A DNA stretch of 17,781 nt from an uncultured Collinsella sp. (GTDB lineage: Bacteria; Actinomycetota; Coriobacteriia; Coriobacteriales; Coriobacteriaceae). Both the position numbers and the translations under genes were made by a program. Below, piece by piece: positions 7,473 through 14,721 of the stretch; position 1 is the stretch's first letter; each line of letters opens with the position of its first letter. The stretch lies in contig CAJKFS010000045.1 of the NCBI GenBank assembly GCA_905199225.1, forward strand, positions 1 to 17,781, read 5' to 3'. Below the pieces are notes generated by a model. It ran no database searches and was not told where the DNA came from. It saw only the letters and a list, made by a program, of their open reading frames with translations.

Positions 7473-8051
7473 TTAGGCGAAGGTGATCTCGCCGGTATCG
7501 CAGTCCATATCGGCGATACGGGCTAGGCTTTCAACGCGGAAGCCGCGCTCGCGGAGCTTATCGCCACCGCCCTGGAAGCCCTTCTCCACCGCAATGCCAA
7601 TGCCGGATACCTCGGCACCTGCAGCCTCGCAGATCTTGATAAGACCCTCGAGCGCGCAGCCGTTGGCCAAAAAGTCGTCGATGATCAGGACCTTGTCGCC
7701 CTCGGACAGGAAGCGTTTGCCAACGATGACCGGGTACTCCTTCTGCTTGGTAAAGGAGTAGATGGTCGTGGCGTACTGCTCGCCGTCGAGGTTGATGGAC
7801 TGTGCCTTCTTGGCAAAGACCACCGGCACGCCGCCAAAATGCTGAGCCGCGATGCAAGCCATACCAATGCCCGAAGCCTCGATCGTCAGGATCTTGTTGA
7901 TCTCGACACCCTCGAACAGACGGGCCCACTCGGCACCCATGTGGTCGAACAGCTCAACGTCGCACTGGTGGTTGAGGAAGGCATCAACCTTAAGGACGTT
8001 ACCGGCCTTTACGATGCCGTCATGGCGAATACGATCCTCAAGCTCCTGCAT
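7473..8051 (-). CDS. xpt: Xanthine phosphoribosyltransferase
   Basis: This purine-salvage enzyme joins xanthine to PRPP, giving XMP and pyrophosphate in the cytoplasm. The protein has 192 residues, matching the Xpt family. Seen: N-terminal LEDRIRHDGIVKAGNVLKVDAFLNHQ, the TIEASGIGMA loop at 56-64, and the PRPP-binding motif VLIIDDFLANGCALEGL at 121-137. FQGGGDKLRERGFRVESLARI completes the fold near the C-terminus. The ATG at 8051 has AAGGGG 7 nt upstream. It is followed by its own strong terminator. A guanine riboswitch is common before xpt in Firmicutes; I looked for its core in the 160-nt leader and did not find it. Confidence 0.95.
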   Translation of the reverse strand: MQELEDRIRHDGIVKAGNVLKVDAFLNHQCDVELFDHMGAEWARLFEGVEINKILTIEASGIGMACIAAQHFGGVPVVFAKKAQSINLDGEQYATTIYSFTKQKEYPVIVGKRFLSEGDKVLIIDDFLANGCALEGLIKICEAAGAEVSGIGIAVEKGFQGGGDKLRERGFRVESLARIADMDCDTGEITFA

Positions 8052-8211
8052 GGCGCAACCCCTTCTCGCGGCAACGATACCGCGCGATTAATAAACGTTG
8101 TTCGATAGTCTACCACGGACCTACCCCCGCCCGCCCCACAAGCCGCATCGCACTATAAAGCTGCAAGACCAGTAGATAGGCCCGATTCGTGGCAGACAGC
8201 CTCCCAACACG

Positions 8212-9516
8212 CTAATGCCGGGTGCGCGTCCTCACCAAACGTACCAATGTGAGCGCAAAGCCCACGGTAGCAACGGCCATCAGCACGTAGAATACCAAAC
8301 GAAAGCCAAAGAGGAACACGTCCGGACGACCCGCCACATAGCTCGTGACCGTCTTGCCCATCGCCGCGCTCGTCTGTCCATACAGGATGCGCGACGCCGC
8401 CGTAATACCCAGCGCTATGCCCGCATAGCGCGCCAAGCTGCTCAAGCTGCCCGCAAAGCCAAGCGCCTCGCGCGGAGCCGAACCCATATACAGCGAATTA
8501 TTGGGACTCTGGAAGATCGACGTGCCGCACGACATAAACGCGACGCAGCACACAATCATCAAGATGGAAGAGTGCTCGTCAAGCGTGCTCACCGCAAAGA
8601 GACCGCACACGTACACGTCCAGGCCAACGGCCGTGGGCGCTTCACAACCAACACGGTCGGACACCGAGCCCGAAAGCGGGCCCACAAAGGCATTCACGAC
8701 CGGCATCGCCAAAAACAACAGGCCGGAGATATCGGAACTAAAGCCGTGGGCATCCTGAAAGTAGAACGGCAGCACAAACTCGGAGGCACCGATACCCACG
8801 AACACGATAAGCATGCAAGCCAGGTTAATCGTGAAAGCCGAGCTCGCAAAGCAGCGACGCGCCGCCTCTGTCAACGGCATAGGGCGTTCGCCAGCCTCCG
8901 GCTTCACATGCGGCAGCGTATAGAGTCCCACGATAAACGAGATTACGCCAATGGGCAGATTGATAAGGAAGATGCTCTCCCAGGGAAAGCTCGCCACCAG
9001 CACGCCGCCGAGCACGGGGCCGCACATCATGCCAAGAGCCACAAAGGTCGCCAGAATGCCCATGGCACGGCCGCGCTCACGCGCCGGAAACGACTCGGTG
9101 ATGATGCCCATATTGTTGGCCATCGCGGCGGCACAGCCAATGCCCTGCACGAAACGCGCCAAGATAAGCACCTCGAGCGAAGCCGAAAGCCCGCAAAGCA
9201 ACGAGCCACCCGTAAAGACGATCACACCAAGCTGGAACACATTCACCTTGCCGCGCACATCGCCCAAGCGACCAAACGGCAGCATGGCGACACACGTCGC
9301 GAGCAGATACGCCGAGCTCACGAGCTGAATGCGGTCGAGACCCACCCCCAGCTCCTTTTGCATCACTGGGAGCGCCACCGTCACGATGCTCGCATCCAGA
9401 CACGCCATAAAGGTCATGGCGAGCACGGTGAACAGAATCGCCCATTTATTCTTACCGTGGGTGTCGCCCTCCAGGGCAATGTGTTCGCGGCGCAGCTGCT
9501 CGGCAGTTTTCTCCAT
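8212..9516 (-). CDS. MFS drug-efflux-type transporter (EmrB/QacA-like)
   Basis: A 434-residue major-facilitator protein, probably a proton-driven exporter of drugs or metabolites. Seen: an N-terminal hydrophilic segment, then helix 1 with ACLDASIVTVALPVMQKELG (the LDxTIVNVALP-like signature of the DHA2 group), LVSSAYLLATCVAMLPFGRLGDVRGKV (motif A) and RFVQGIGCAAAMANN. GPVLGGVLVASFPWESIFLINLPIG is the antiporter motif C region. The chain is shorter than the 14-helix members I know (about 470-510), so it may have fewer spans. The ATG at 9516 has AAGGA 5 nt upstream. A terminator hairpin lies just upstream, leaving little space for a promoter. The substrate cannot be deduced. Confidence 0.88.
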   Translation of the reverse strand: MEKTAEQLRREHIALEGDTHGKNKWAILFTVLAMTFMACLDASIVTVALPVMQKELGVGLDRIQLVSSAYLLATCVAMLPFGRLGDVRGKVNVFQLGVIVFTGGSLLCGLSASLEVLILARFVQGIGCAAAMANNMGIITESFPARERGRAMGILATFVALGMMCGPVLGGVLVASFPWESIFLINLPIGVISFIVGLYTLPHVKPEAGERPMPLTEAARRCFASSAFTINLACMLIVFVGIGASEFVLPFYFQDAHGFSSDISGLLFLAMPVVNAFVGPLSGSVSDRVGCEAPTAVGLDVYVCGLFAVSTLDEHSSILMIVCCVAFMSCGTSIFQSPNNSLYMGSAPREALGFAGSLSSLARYAGIALGITAASRILYGQTSAAMGKTVTSYVAGRPDVFLFGFRLVFYVLMAVATVGFALTLVRLVRTRTRH

Positions 9517-9541
9517 GTATATCCTTTCTATCGCGCAACGC

Positions 9542-9588
9542 AAAAACGGGACCCCAATCGCCTACAAACGGTCACGATCGGGGTCCCG
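9542..9588 (-). terminator. Intrinsic terminator after the sulfhydrylase gene
   Basis: On the minus strand CGGGACCCCGATCG (9588-9575) pairs with CGATTGGGGTCCCG (9560-9547) with one mismatch and a 14-nt loop. Five T (9546-9542) follow. It is 69 nt past the stop and ends 14 nt before the MFS ribosome binding site. Confidence 0.85.
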
Positions 9589-9657
9589 CCTACGGAATCG
9601 GAACTATGAGGACGTCGTCAGCCGAAAAGCCGTCCCACGCCTCGCACACACGCTAGC

Positions 9658-10941
9658 CTAGCACTGCTCGAGCGCCTGCTCAAGGTCGGCAATCAGATCG
9701 GCCGTGTCCTCAAGGCCGCACGACAGGCGCACCATGTCGGCGGAGATGCCGCAGGCAATGAGCTCCTCGTCGTTCATCTGACGATGGGTGGCGTTTGCCG
9801 GGTGCAGGCAGCAGGTACGCGCATCGGCAACGTGCGTGGCAATCTGGGCGAGTTTGAGGCTCTTCATAAAGGTCTCGGCCGCCGCACGACCACCGTTAAA
9901 GCCAAAGCTCACGACGCCGCAGGTACCGTTGGGCATGTACTTCTGAGCCATGTCGTAGTACTTGTCGCCCTCCAGGCCCGGATAGCTCACAAAGCGCACC
10001 TTGGGATGGCTCTGCAGGAACTTGGCGACGGCCAGGCCGTTCTCGCAATGACGCGGCATGCGCACATGCAGGCTCTCGAGCGAGCTGTTCAAGAAAAACG
10101 CCGCCTGCGGGTTCTGCATGGGGCCAAGATCGCGCATGAGCTGCGCGGTGGCCTTGGTAATGAAGGCGCCCTCGCGACCGAACTTCTCGGCATACGTCAC
10201 GCCGTGGTAGCTCTCGTCGGGCGTGGTGAGACCCGGGAACTTGTCCGCATGGGCCATCCAGTCAAACTGACCGTGGTCGACGATCACGCCGCCAAGGTAG
10301 GCAGCATGTCCATCCATGTACTTGGTGGTGGAGTGCGTAACGATGTCGGCGCCCCACTCAAAGGGGCGGCACATCACGGGCGTCGGGAAGGTGTTGTCGA
10401 CCATCAACGGCACGCCGTGGTCGTGCGCGGCCTTGGCAAAGCGCTCAATGTCGAGCACGGCGAGCGCGGGATTGGCGATGGTCTCACCAAAGACGAGCTT
10501 GGTGTTGGGCTGGAAAGCGGCCTCCAGCTCCTCATCGGTGCAATCGGGAGCGACGAAGGTGCAGGTCAGACCCATGCGGCCCATGGTGTGGGCGAGCAGG
10601 TTGTACGTACCACCATAGATAGCGGAGCTAGCGACCACGTGATCGCCGGCACCGGCCACGTTAAAAATCGCGAGGAAGTTCGCGGCCATGCCCGAGCTCG
10701 TGAGCATCGCAGCGGTGCCGCCCTCCATCTCGCAGATCTTGGCAGCAACCAGATCGCACGTGGGGTTCTGCAGGCGGCTGTAGAAGTAACCGGACTCCTC
10801 CAGGTCAAACAGCTTGCCCATATGCTCGGACGTATCATACTTCCACGTGGTGGACTGGTAGATAGGCACCTGGCGCGGCTCCGCGTCACCCGGGCGGTAG
10901 CCGCCCTGAACACAGGTAGTACCGATGGTCTGCTCGCTCAT
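9658..10941 (-). CDS. metY: O-acetylhomoserine sulfhydrylase (PLP-dependent, MetY type)
   Basis: This family replaces the acetyl group of O-acetylhomoserine with sulfide (homocysteine) or methanethiol (methionine) in the cytoplasm, using PLP. The protein has 427 residues, fitting MetY rather than the ~380-residue cystathionine enzymes. Seen: VPIYQSTTWKY at 25-35, YSRLQNPT at 54-61, GMAANF at 84-89, VDNTFPTP at 181-188, and the PLP lysine in HSTTKYMDGH (Lys207). TCCLHPANATHRQMNDEEL and VRLSCGLED close the fold. The ATG at 10941 has AGGGAG 6 nt upstream. It has its own promoter and terminator. The 5' leader is too short for a SAM riboswitch. Related lyases (MetB, MGL) share the fold, so the reaction is a family-level call. 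Confidence 0.92.
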   Translation of the reverse strand: MSEQTIGTTCVQGGYRPGDAEPRQVPIYQSTTWKYDTSEHMGKLFDLEESGYFYSRLQNPTCDLVAAKICEMEGGTAAMLTSSGMAANFLAIFNVAGAGDHVVASSAIYGGTYNLLAHTMGRMGLTCTFVAPDCTDEELEAAFQPNTKLVFGETIANPALAVLDIERFAKAAHDHGVPLMVDNTFPTPVMCRPFEWGADIVTHSTTKYMDGHAAYLGGVIVDHGQFDWMAHADKFPGLTTPDESYHGVTYAEKFGREGAFITKATAQLMRDLGPMQNPQAAFFLNSSLESLHVRMPRHCENGLAVAKFLQSHPKVRFVSYPGLEGDKYYDMAQKYMPNGTCGVVSFGFNGGRAAAETFMKSLKLAQIATHVADARTCCLHPANATHRQMNDEELIACGISADMVRLSCGLEDTADLIADLEQALEQC

Positions 10942-10979
10942 ATCTAGCTCCCTTGCTTGGGTTTTGATTTATTCGGTTC

Positions 10980-11008
10980 ACGATACCGCTACCCCGCAGC
11001 CCTCTCAA
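10980..11008 (-). promoter_or_regulatory. Promoter of metY
   Basis: On the minus strand TTGAGA (11008-11003) and TATCGT (10985-10980) are spaced by exactly 17 nt. The expected start of transcription is near 10973, giving a leader of about 33 nt. Confidence 0.55.
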
Positions 11009-11171
11009 CCCATCCCCAAGGTAGGTTATGGGACAAATCGATCAGGGGTATTTATCTCAAGCCTTGGGCATTTGCTCGACAGAGAAAAATGAGGCATCCA
11101 TGAAGCTCTCGATGATTACACGCACCGTCACGGGTACCATAAGCGGGTACACCGTGACCAAGGAGACAACG

Positions 11172-11618
11172 ATGAAGCAAATCGATACGGCCCAGCTCGA
11201 CATCACCGCCTGTCAGGCTCAGGCTGCCGAATACCACGCCCGTGGCTTTAACTGCGCGCAGGCCGTCGCCTGCACGCTCGCACCTGCCGTCGGACTCGAC
11301 CCTCAGGTCGCCTTTACCCTCACCGAGGGCTTTGGCGCCGGCATGGGCGGCATGACCGAAACCTGCGGCGCCATCTCGGGCGCCGTGGCCATCATGGGCT
11401 TCGTGATGAGCGACGGCATGGAAAACCCCAAGACCAAGGGCCAGACCTACAAGCTGTCGCGCGAAATCGCCAAGCGTTTTGGCGAGAAGAACACGACGAC
11501 CGTCTGCGGCACGCTCAAGGGCATCGGATCGGATAAGGGTCCGCTCCGCAGCTGCCCCGGTTGCATCGACGATGCCATCGAGATCGCCTGCGATGTGCTA
11601 AAGCAGCTCGCCGAGTAG
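11172..11618 (+). CDS. C_GCAxxG_C_C family redox protein
   Basis: A 148-residue member of the family named for its cysteine pattern, thought to be a redox or metal-binding protein common in anaerobes; no reaction is established. Seen: GFNCAQAVACTLAP with Cys28 and Cys34, GMGGMTETCGAISGAVAIMG with Cys65, VCGTLKG with Cys112, and SCPGCIDDA with Cys128 and Cys131. There is no signal peptide or membrane segment, so it is probably cytoplasmic. I chose the ATG at 11172, with AGGAG 6 nt upstream. An in-frame ATG at 11100 also has GAGG 5 nt before it and would add 24 residues unlike the family, so the start is not certain. It reads divergently from metY, which is suggestive but not proof of a sulfur link. 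Confidence 0.88.
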   Translation: MKQIDTAQLDITACQAQAAEYHARGFNCAQAVACTLAPAVGLDPQVAFTLTEGFGAGMGGMTETCGAISGAVAIMGFVMSDGMENPKTKGQTYKLSREIAKRFGEKNTTTVCGTLKGIGSDKGPLRSCPGCIDDAIEIACDVLKQLAE

Positions 11619-11631
11619 ACGGCATCAACAT

Positions 11632-11682
11632 AAAACGACGGCCGGCGCGCTTGGGATCCATCCAAAAGCACGCCGGCCGTCG
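11632..11682 (-). terminator. Terminator between convergent genes
   Basis: A 12-bp perfect stem CGACGGCCGGCG/CGCCGGCCGTCG (11636-11647 with 11671-11682) extends further inward with one mismatch. On the minus strand it is followed by TTTTA, serving yigZ. It lies 17 nt after the plus-strand gene and may also stop that transcript, though no T-run follows on that strand. Confidence 0.75.
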
Positions 11683-11685
11683 CCG

Positions 11686-12324
11686 TCAGAACTCGGCAAA
11701 TTCGGGAGCGCCGACCTCGATCTCCTCGCGTCCCGCCATAAGCTCGCGCATCTTGGCGCAAAATGGCTCCTGCTCCCCCGCCTTAAACACCAAGTGAAGC
11801 GTAACGGTATCCGCGTAATCGGTATCCGAAACCTTGGCACCCAAATCCTGCGCCAAGCGAAGCACCTGCTCATACTGTGGATAGGCCACATACACGTCAA
11901 CCGGCACGACGCTTGTCATCTCGACGATCTGCCCGGCCTCCTGAGCCGCGGCCACCGCCGCCTGCGTCGCCGCGGTATAGGCGCGCACCAAGCCACCAGG
12001 CCCCAACAGCGTGCCACCAAAATAGCGCGTCACTACGCAGCAAACATTTTTGAGCCCCGCGCCACGCAGCACCTCGAGCGTCGGCATACCGCTCGTGCGG
12101 CTCGGCTCACCATCATCGCTCTGGCGCTCGCGTCCATCGACCAAAATCCACGCGGGAACATTGTGTCGAGCGTCGTAATGACGCTTGCGAACCATCTCGA
12201 TAAAGGCATTCGCCTCATCCTCGGACTCAATATGGACCAGCTGGGCAATAAACCGGCTCTTGCGGTCCACAAACTCGCCCGAAACCTCAATATTCGATTG
12301 CAGAGTAAAATAGCTGTCCAACAA
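11686..12324 (-). CDS. YigZ/IMPACT family protein
   Basis: A 212-residue protein of the conserved UPF0029/IMPACT family. Bacterial members (YigZ/YvyE) have an N-terminal IMPACT domain and a C-terminal ferredoxin-like domain; the cellular role is not firmly known, with links to translation control proposed from the eukaryotic IMPACT protein. Seen: KSRFIAQLVHIESEDEANAFI, the RHYDARHNVPAWIL signature at about 48-61, SDDGEPSRTSGMPTLEVL at about 69-86, and RYFGGTLLGPGGLVRAYT at about 100-117. The start is a TTG at 12324 with AGGGG 5 nt upstream; no upstream in-frame ATG is a better choice. A minus-strand TATTAT at 12367-12362 could be its -10 box. Confidence 0.9.
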   Translation of the reverse strand: MLDSYFTLQSNIEVSGEFVDRKSRFIAQLVHIESEDEANAFIEMVRKRHYDARHNVPAWILVDGRERQSDDGEPSRTSGMPTLEVLRGAGLKNVCCVVTRYFGGTLLGPGGLVRAYTAATQAAVAAAQEAGQIVEMTSVVPVDVYVAYPQYEQVLRLAQDLGAKVSDTDYADTVTLHLVFKAGEQEPFCAKMRELMAGREEIEVGAPEFAEF

Positions 12325-12430
12325 AGCCCCTCAACAACAAGCAAAGCAACAAACAGCCTCAATAATACGGCAAAGACAGCACCGTTGCCCTCGCCAACAA
12401 GAGCGGAAACGCCAATGATGCCGTCACCAA

Positions 12431-12543
12431 CAGCGAGAACCCGTCAGCGCGAGCAAGGTGCCTTGAAAGACGAGGGCATTGACCTTATGGTCATGCCCGA
12501 AGGCTTGAAAGGCAGATTGCCGCGCTGACGGGTTCGCAGCGTC
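12431..12543. ncRNA. Structured repeated element, copy 1 (family unknown)
   Basis: Seen, with plus-strand numbering. Flanks are CAGCGA (12431-12436) and GCAGCGTC (12536-12543). Outer stem P1 is a perfect 15 bp (12437-12451 with 12521-12535). Then come a bulged A, GCAA/TTGC, a GG/GA mismatch, and TGCCTT/AAGGCA (12459-12464 with 12509-12514). A purine-rich internal loop follows. The terminal hairpin is GGGCAT-T-GACC, loop TTAT, GGTC-ATGCCC (12474-12498). Copy 2 at 15527-15638 shares the core and has a different but equally paired P1. The purine-rich internal loops favour a plus-strand RNA, but strand is undecided. It sits between rnpB and yigZ with no open reading frame of its own. I do not recognise the family. 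Confidence 0.75.
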
Positions 12544-12553
12544 AACAAAAAAG

Positions 12554-12913
12554 ATGAGTGGACCTGTAAGCCGGGTTCTGTCGTGAACGGTCATTTATCT
12601 TGTCTGCACGTTACCATGCAGCTCCACGCACGCTACCCGAACGCGGACCGGGCCGGCCCATAGCGTTCCTATTCGCGCTTGCTCCGGATGGGGCTTGCCA
12701 AGCCGCCGTGTTGCCACGACGCTGGTGGTCTCTTACACCACCGTTTCAGCTTTTCCCTTTACGCCTTGCGGCGCAGGTGGGAGTCTTCTTTTCTGCGGCG
12801 CTTTCCGTCGGATCACTCCGCCCGGCCGTTAGCCGGCATCCCGCCCTCTGGAGCCCGGACTTTCCTCACGCGTGCTGCAAGCAGCACATCGCGCGACCGT
12901 CTGGCCCACTCAG
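12554..12913 (-). ncRNA. rnpB: RNase P RNA (type A)
   Basis: This is the catalytic RNA of RNase P, which trims tRNA 5' leaders. Seen on the minus strand: the 5' universal block GAGGAAAGTCCGGGC (12867-12853), the 3' block ACAGAACCCGGCTTACAGG (12581-12563), and P1 formed by GAGTGG (12911-12906) with CCACTC (12561-12556). The length of about 360 nt suits the ancestral A type. A T-run (12552-12547) follows the 3' end directly. Exact mature ends are estimated from P1. Confidence 0.95.
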
Positions 12914-12922
12914 CAGTGCAAA

Positions 12923-12949
12923 AGTGTAACACACCGTTGCCGCAGGCAA
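12923..12949 (-). promoter_or_regulatory. Promoter of rnpB
   Basis: On the minus strand TACACT (12928-12923) is preceded by TTGCCT (12949-12944) with a 15-nt spacer, slightly short. The -10 lies about 10 nt before the RNase P 5' end, as expected. Confidence 0.5.
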
Positions 12950-13007
12950 TGGCACAACGCAAGCGTTCGACACGATAAACCAAGAACCACACCATGCAGT
13001 ACAATAG

Positions 13008-13130
13008 GGTTGTCGATGGGCAACGTCGTCAGTCGAGACGCGACCGCGCTCCACACCCCTCCGTCTACTCGGTGTGTTCCCGCCTCCTCCCCGAGGCGGG
13101 ATGTCGGCATTTTTTCATGCACCGACAACC
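13008..13130. other. Hairpin-rich intergenic region, possible small RNA
   Basis: GGTTGTCG (13008-13015) is complementary to CGACAACC (13123-13130) and encloses three further hairpins: CACACC/GGTGTG, CCCGCCTC/GAGGCGGG (13079-13086 with 13093-13100) and TGTCG-GCAT/ATGC-CGACA with a T-rich loop (13103-13127). On the plus strand TACAAT (13000-13005) could be a -10 box, but no -35 is seen. No coding potential stands out. Which strand is transcribed, if any, is unknown. Confidence 0.4.
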
Positions 13131-13181
13131 AAATAGCTTGTGGATAGCATGGGCAGCATCATGCATCTTGGCACCAAATGC

Positions 13182-13215
13182 AAAAAGGGACCCGTCCATT
13201 GCGGACGGGTCCCTT
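13182..13215 (-). terminator. Intrinsic terminator after rpsA
   Basis: On the minus strand a perfect 13-bp stem AAGGGACCCGTCC/GGACGGGTCCCTT (13185-13197 with 13203-13215, 5-nt loop) runs into five T (13186-13182). It lies 24 nt past the rpsA stop. Confidence 0.92.
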
Positions 13216-13239
13216 AAAACAAGTGATCGTCAAACCGAT

Positions 13240-14406
13240 TTACTCGGCGTCGGTCTCCTCGTCCTTCTTCTCGGAAGGCAGCGGGGTAACCTCGATTTCG
13301 ACGCCCAGAGTCTCAGCAGCGGACTTCATGGACAGGGAGATACGACGACGGTCGAGGTCGATCTCCATGACCTTGACCTGAACCTTGTCGCCCACATGGG
13401 TGACCTGAGAAGGCTGATCGACGTGCTTGTTGGCCATCTCGGAGATGTGCACCAGGCCCTCGATGCCCTCGCCCAGGTCGACGAAAGCGCCGAACGGGAC
13501 AAGCTTGGTCACAGTGCCCTCGACGATAGCGCCGACGGGGTACTTCTTGACCAGTGCGCGCCACGGATCCTCGGTGGTCTGCTTGAGACCCAGGGAGATG
13601 CGCTCGCGGTTGAGATCGACATCGAGAACCTCGACCTCGACCTCCTGGCCGACCTTGACAACCTCGGAAGGATGGTTGACGTGGTTCCAGGAGAGCTCGG
13701 AGATGTGGATGAGGCCGTCGATACCGCCGAGGTCGACGAAGGCGCCGAAGTCGACGATGGAGGAAACGGTGCCCTGGAGACGCATACCAGACTTGAGCTT
13801 GGACAGGATCTCGGAGCGCTCGGCCTTACGGGACTCCTCGAGCACGACGCGACGGGAGAGGACGACGTTGTTGCGGTTGCGGTCCATCTCGATAACGCGG
13901 GCCTCGATGCGGGTGCCCATGTAAGAGGTGAGGTCCTTAACGCGACGGAGGTCGACGAGGGAAGCAGGCAGGAAGCCACGCAGGCCGATGTCGAGAATCA
14001 GGCCGCCCTTGACAACCTCGATAACCTCGCCCTCGACGTTCTCGCCGGAGTTGAACTTCTCCTCGATGCGGTTCCAAGCACGCTCGTACTCGGCACGCTT
14101 CTTGGACAGGACCAGACGACCGTCCTTGTCCTCCTTCTGGAGAACCAGAGCCTCGATGGGATCACCGAGTGCAACGATGTCTGCAGGGTTAGCGTCCTTG
14201 CGGATGGACAGCTCGCGGACCGGGATAACGCCCTCGGACTTGAATCCGATGTCAACGAGCACCTCGTCATGCTCGATCTTAACGACAGTGCCGTTAACGA
14301 GATCGCCCTCATCAAAGTCGGTAATCGTACCGTCGATGAGGTTGTTCATCTCCTCCTCGTTGACATCGTCAAGAGAGAAAATGGACGAGTTCTGAATCTC
14401 ACTCAA
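13240..14406 (-). CDS. rpsA: 30S ribosomal protein S1
   Basis: This RNA-binding ribosomal protein helps mRNAs dock on the 30S subunit. The protein has 388 residues with four S1 domains at about 33-102, 119-186, 204-274 and 289-361. The last two carry classic VDFGAFVDLG..GLIHISELSW and VPFGAFVDLGEG..GLVHISEM cores. An acidic N-terminal segment and an acidic tail (PSEKKDEETDAE) flank them. Four domains are usual in Gram-positives and actinobacteria; E. coli S1 has six. The start is a TTG at 14406 with AAAGGGG 7 nt upstream; the first in-frame ATG is 19 codons on and has no comparable site. It is monocistronic with a strong terminator. Similarity of the first domain to IspH-S1 fusions was considered, but no IspH part is present. 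Confidence 0.95.
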   Translation of the reverse strand: MSEIQNSSIFSLDDVNEEEMNNLIDGTITDFDEGDLVNGTVVKIEHDEVLVDIGFKSEGVIPVRELSIRKDANPADIVALGDPIEALVLQKEDKDGRLVLSKKRAEYERAWNRIEEKFNSGENVEGEVIEVVKGGLILDIGLRGFLPASLVDLRRVKDLTSYMGTRIEARVIEMDRNRNNVVLSRRVVLEESRKAERSEILSKLKSGMRLQGTVSSIVDFGAFVDLGGIDGLIHISELSWNHVNHPSEVVKVGQEVEVEVLDVDLNRERISLGLKQTTEDPWRALVKKYPVGAIVEGTVTKLVPFGAFVDLGEGIEGLVHISEMANKHVDQPSQVTHVGDKVQVKVMEIDLDRRRISLSMKSAAETLGVEIEVTPLPSEKKDEETDAE

Positions 14407-14721
14407 AGGTGGACCCCTTTCGAACTACGGGGCCCCGATTGCTAGGACCTACAGAAGGGTGCGACAAGCACACAACGTTTAGGAACACTCGGGAGCCGAC
14501 AGATACTAATGTGACGCCTATGCAATCACGTTCGTATAGGTTACGGGGAAATGAGTTCGATTTCAAGCGTGAACTGCGATTTTTTACTCGTGTGGAGACT
14601 TTTTCGTAATCTTATGAACACACGTCTCCGCAACTTGACGATAACCAGCCAGGCAATTCGCTTTGGGGTAAAGTATCCGGAGCCAACGACTCTAGATCAA
14701 ATTTACGAGAAAGGTGCCCGC
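14407..14721. other. Divergent intergenic region between rpsA and the HAD gene (315 nt)
   Basis: This stretch must hold the rpsA promoter and leader (minus) and the HAD promoter (plus). Seen: a short inverted repeat CCTAT/ATAGG (14517-14521 with 14536-14540) and a -35-like TTGACG at 14636-14641 without a matching -10. An open frame from 14551 is in phase with the HAD gene but lacks family similarity or a good ribosome binding site. No RNA gene is recognised. Confidence 0.4.

Noticed and set aside
8052..8211. Guanine/xanthine riboswitch before xpt.
   Set aside because: The conserved purine-riboswitch core was not found in the leader.
8215..9609. A 464-codon plus-strand open frame opposite the MFS gene.
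   Set aside because: It is arginine- and histidine-rich with no domain character and lies antisense to a clear transporter with a good start. High GC produces such frames. The same applies to plus-strand frames at 129-791, 1436-2407, 9784-10947, 11794-12528, 12994-14445 and 15782-17011.
10942..11040. SAM riboswitch before metY.
   Set aside because: The promoter at 10980-11008 leaves a leader of only about 33 nt, and no S-box core is visible.
12553..12930. Open reading frames across the rnpB region (for example 12600-12929 on the plus strand).
   Set aside because: The region is fully explained by RNase P RNA on the minus strand, with both universal sequence blocks and P1 present.
13030..13075. 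T-box-like core on the minus strand.
   Set aside because: Only loosely similar; the next minus-strand gene is rnpB, which has its own promoter, so a tRNA-sensing leader makes no sense here.
14551..14721. A 57-codon extension of the HAD hydrolase.
   Set aside because: Motif I lies just after the GTG at 14722, and the extension shows no conserved sequence or good ribosome binding site.
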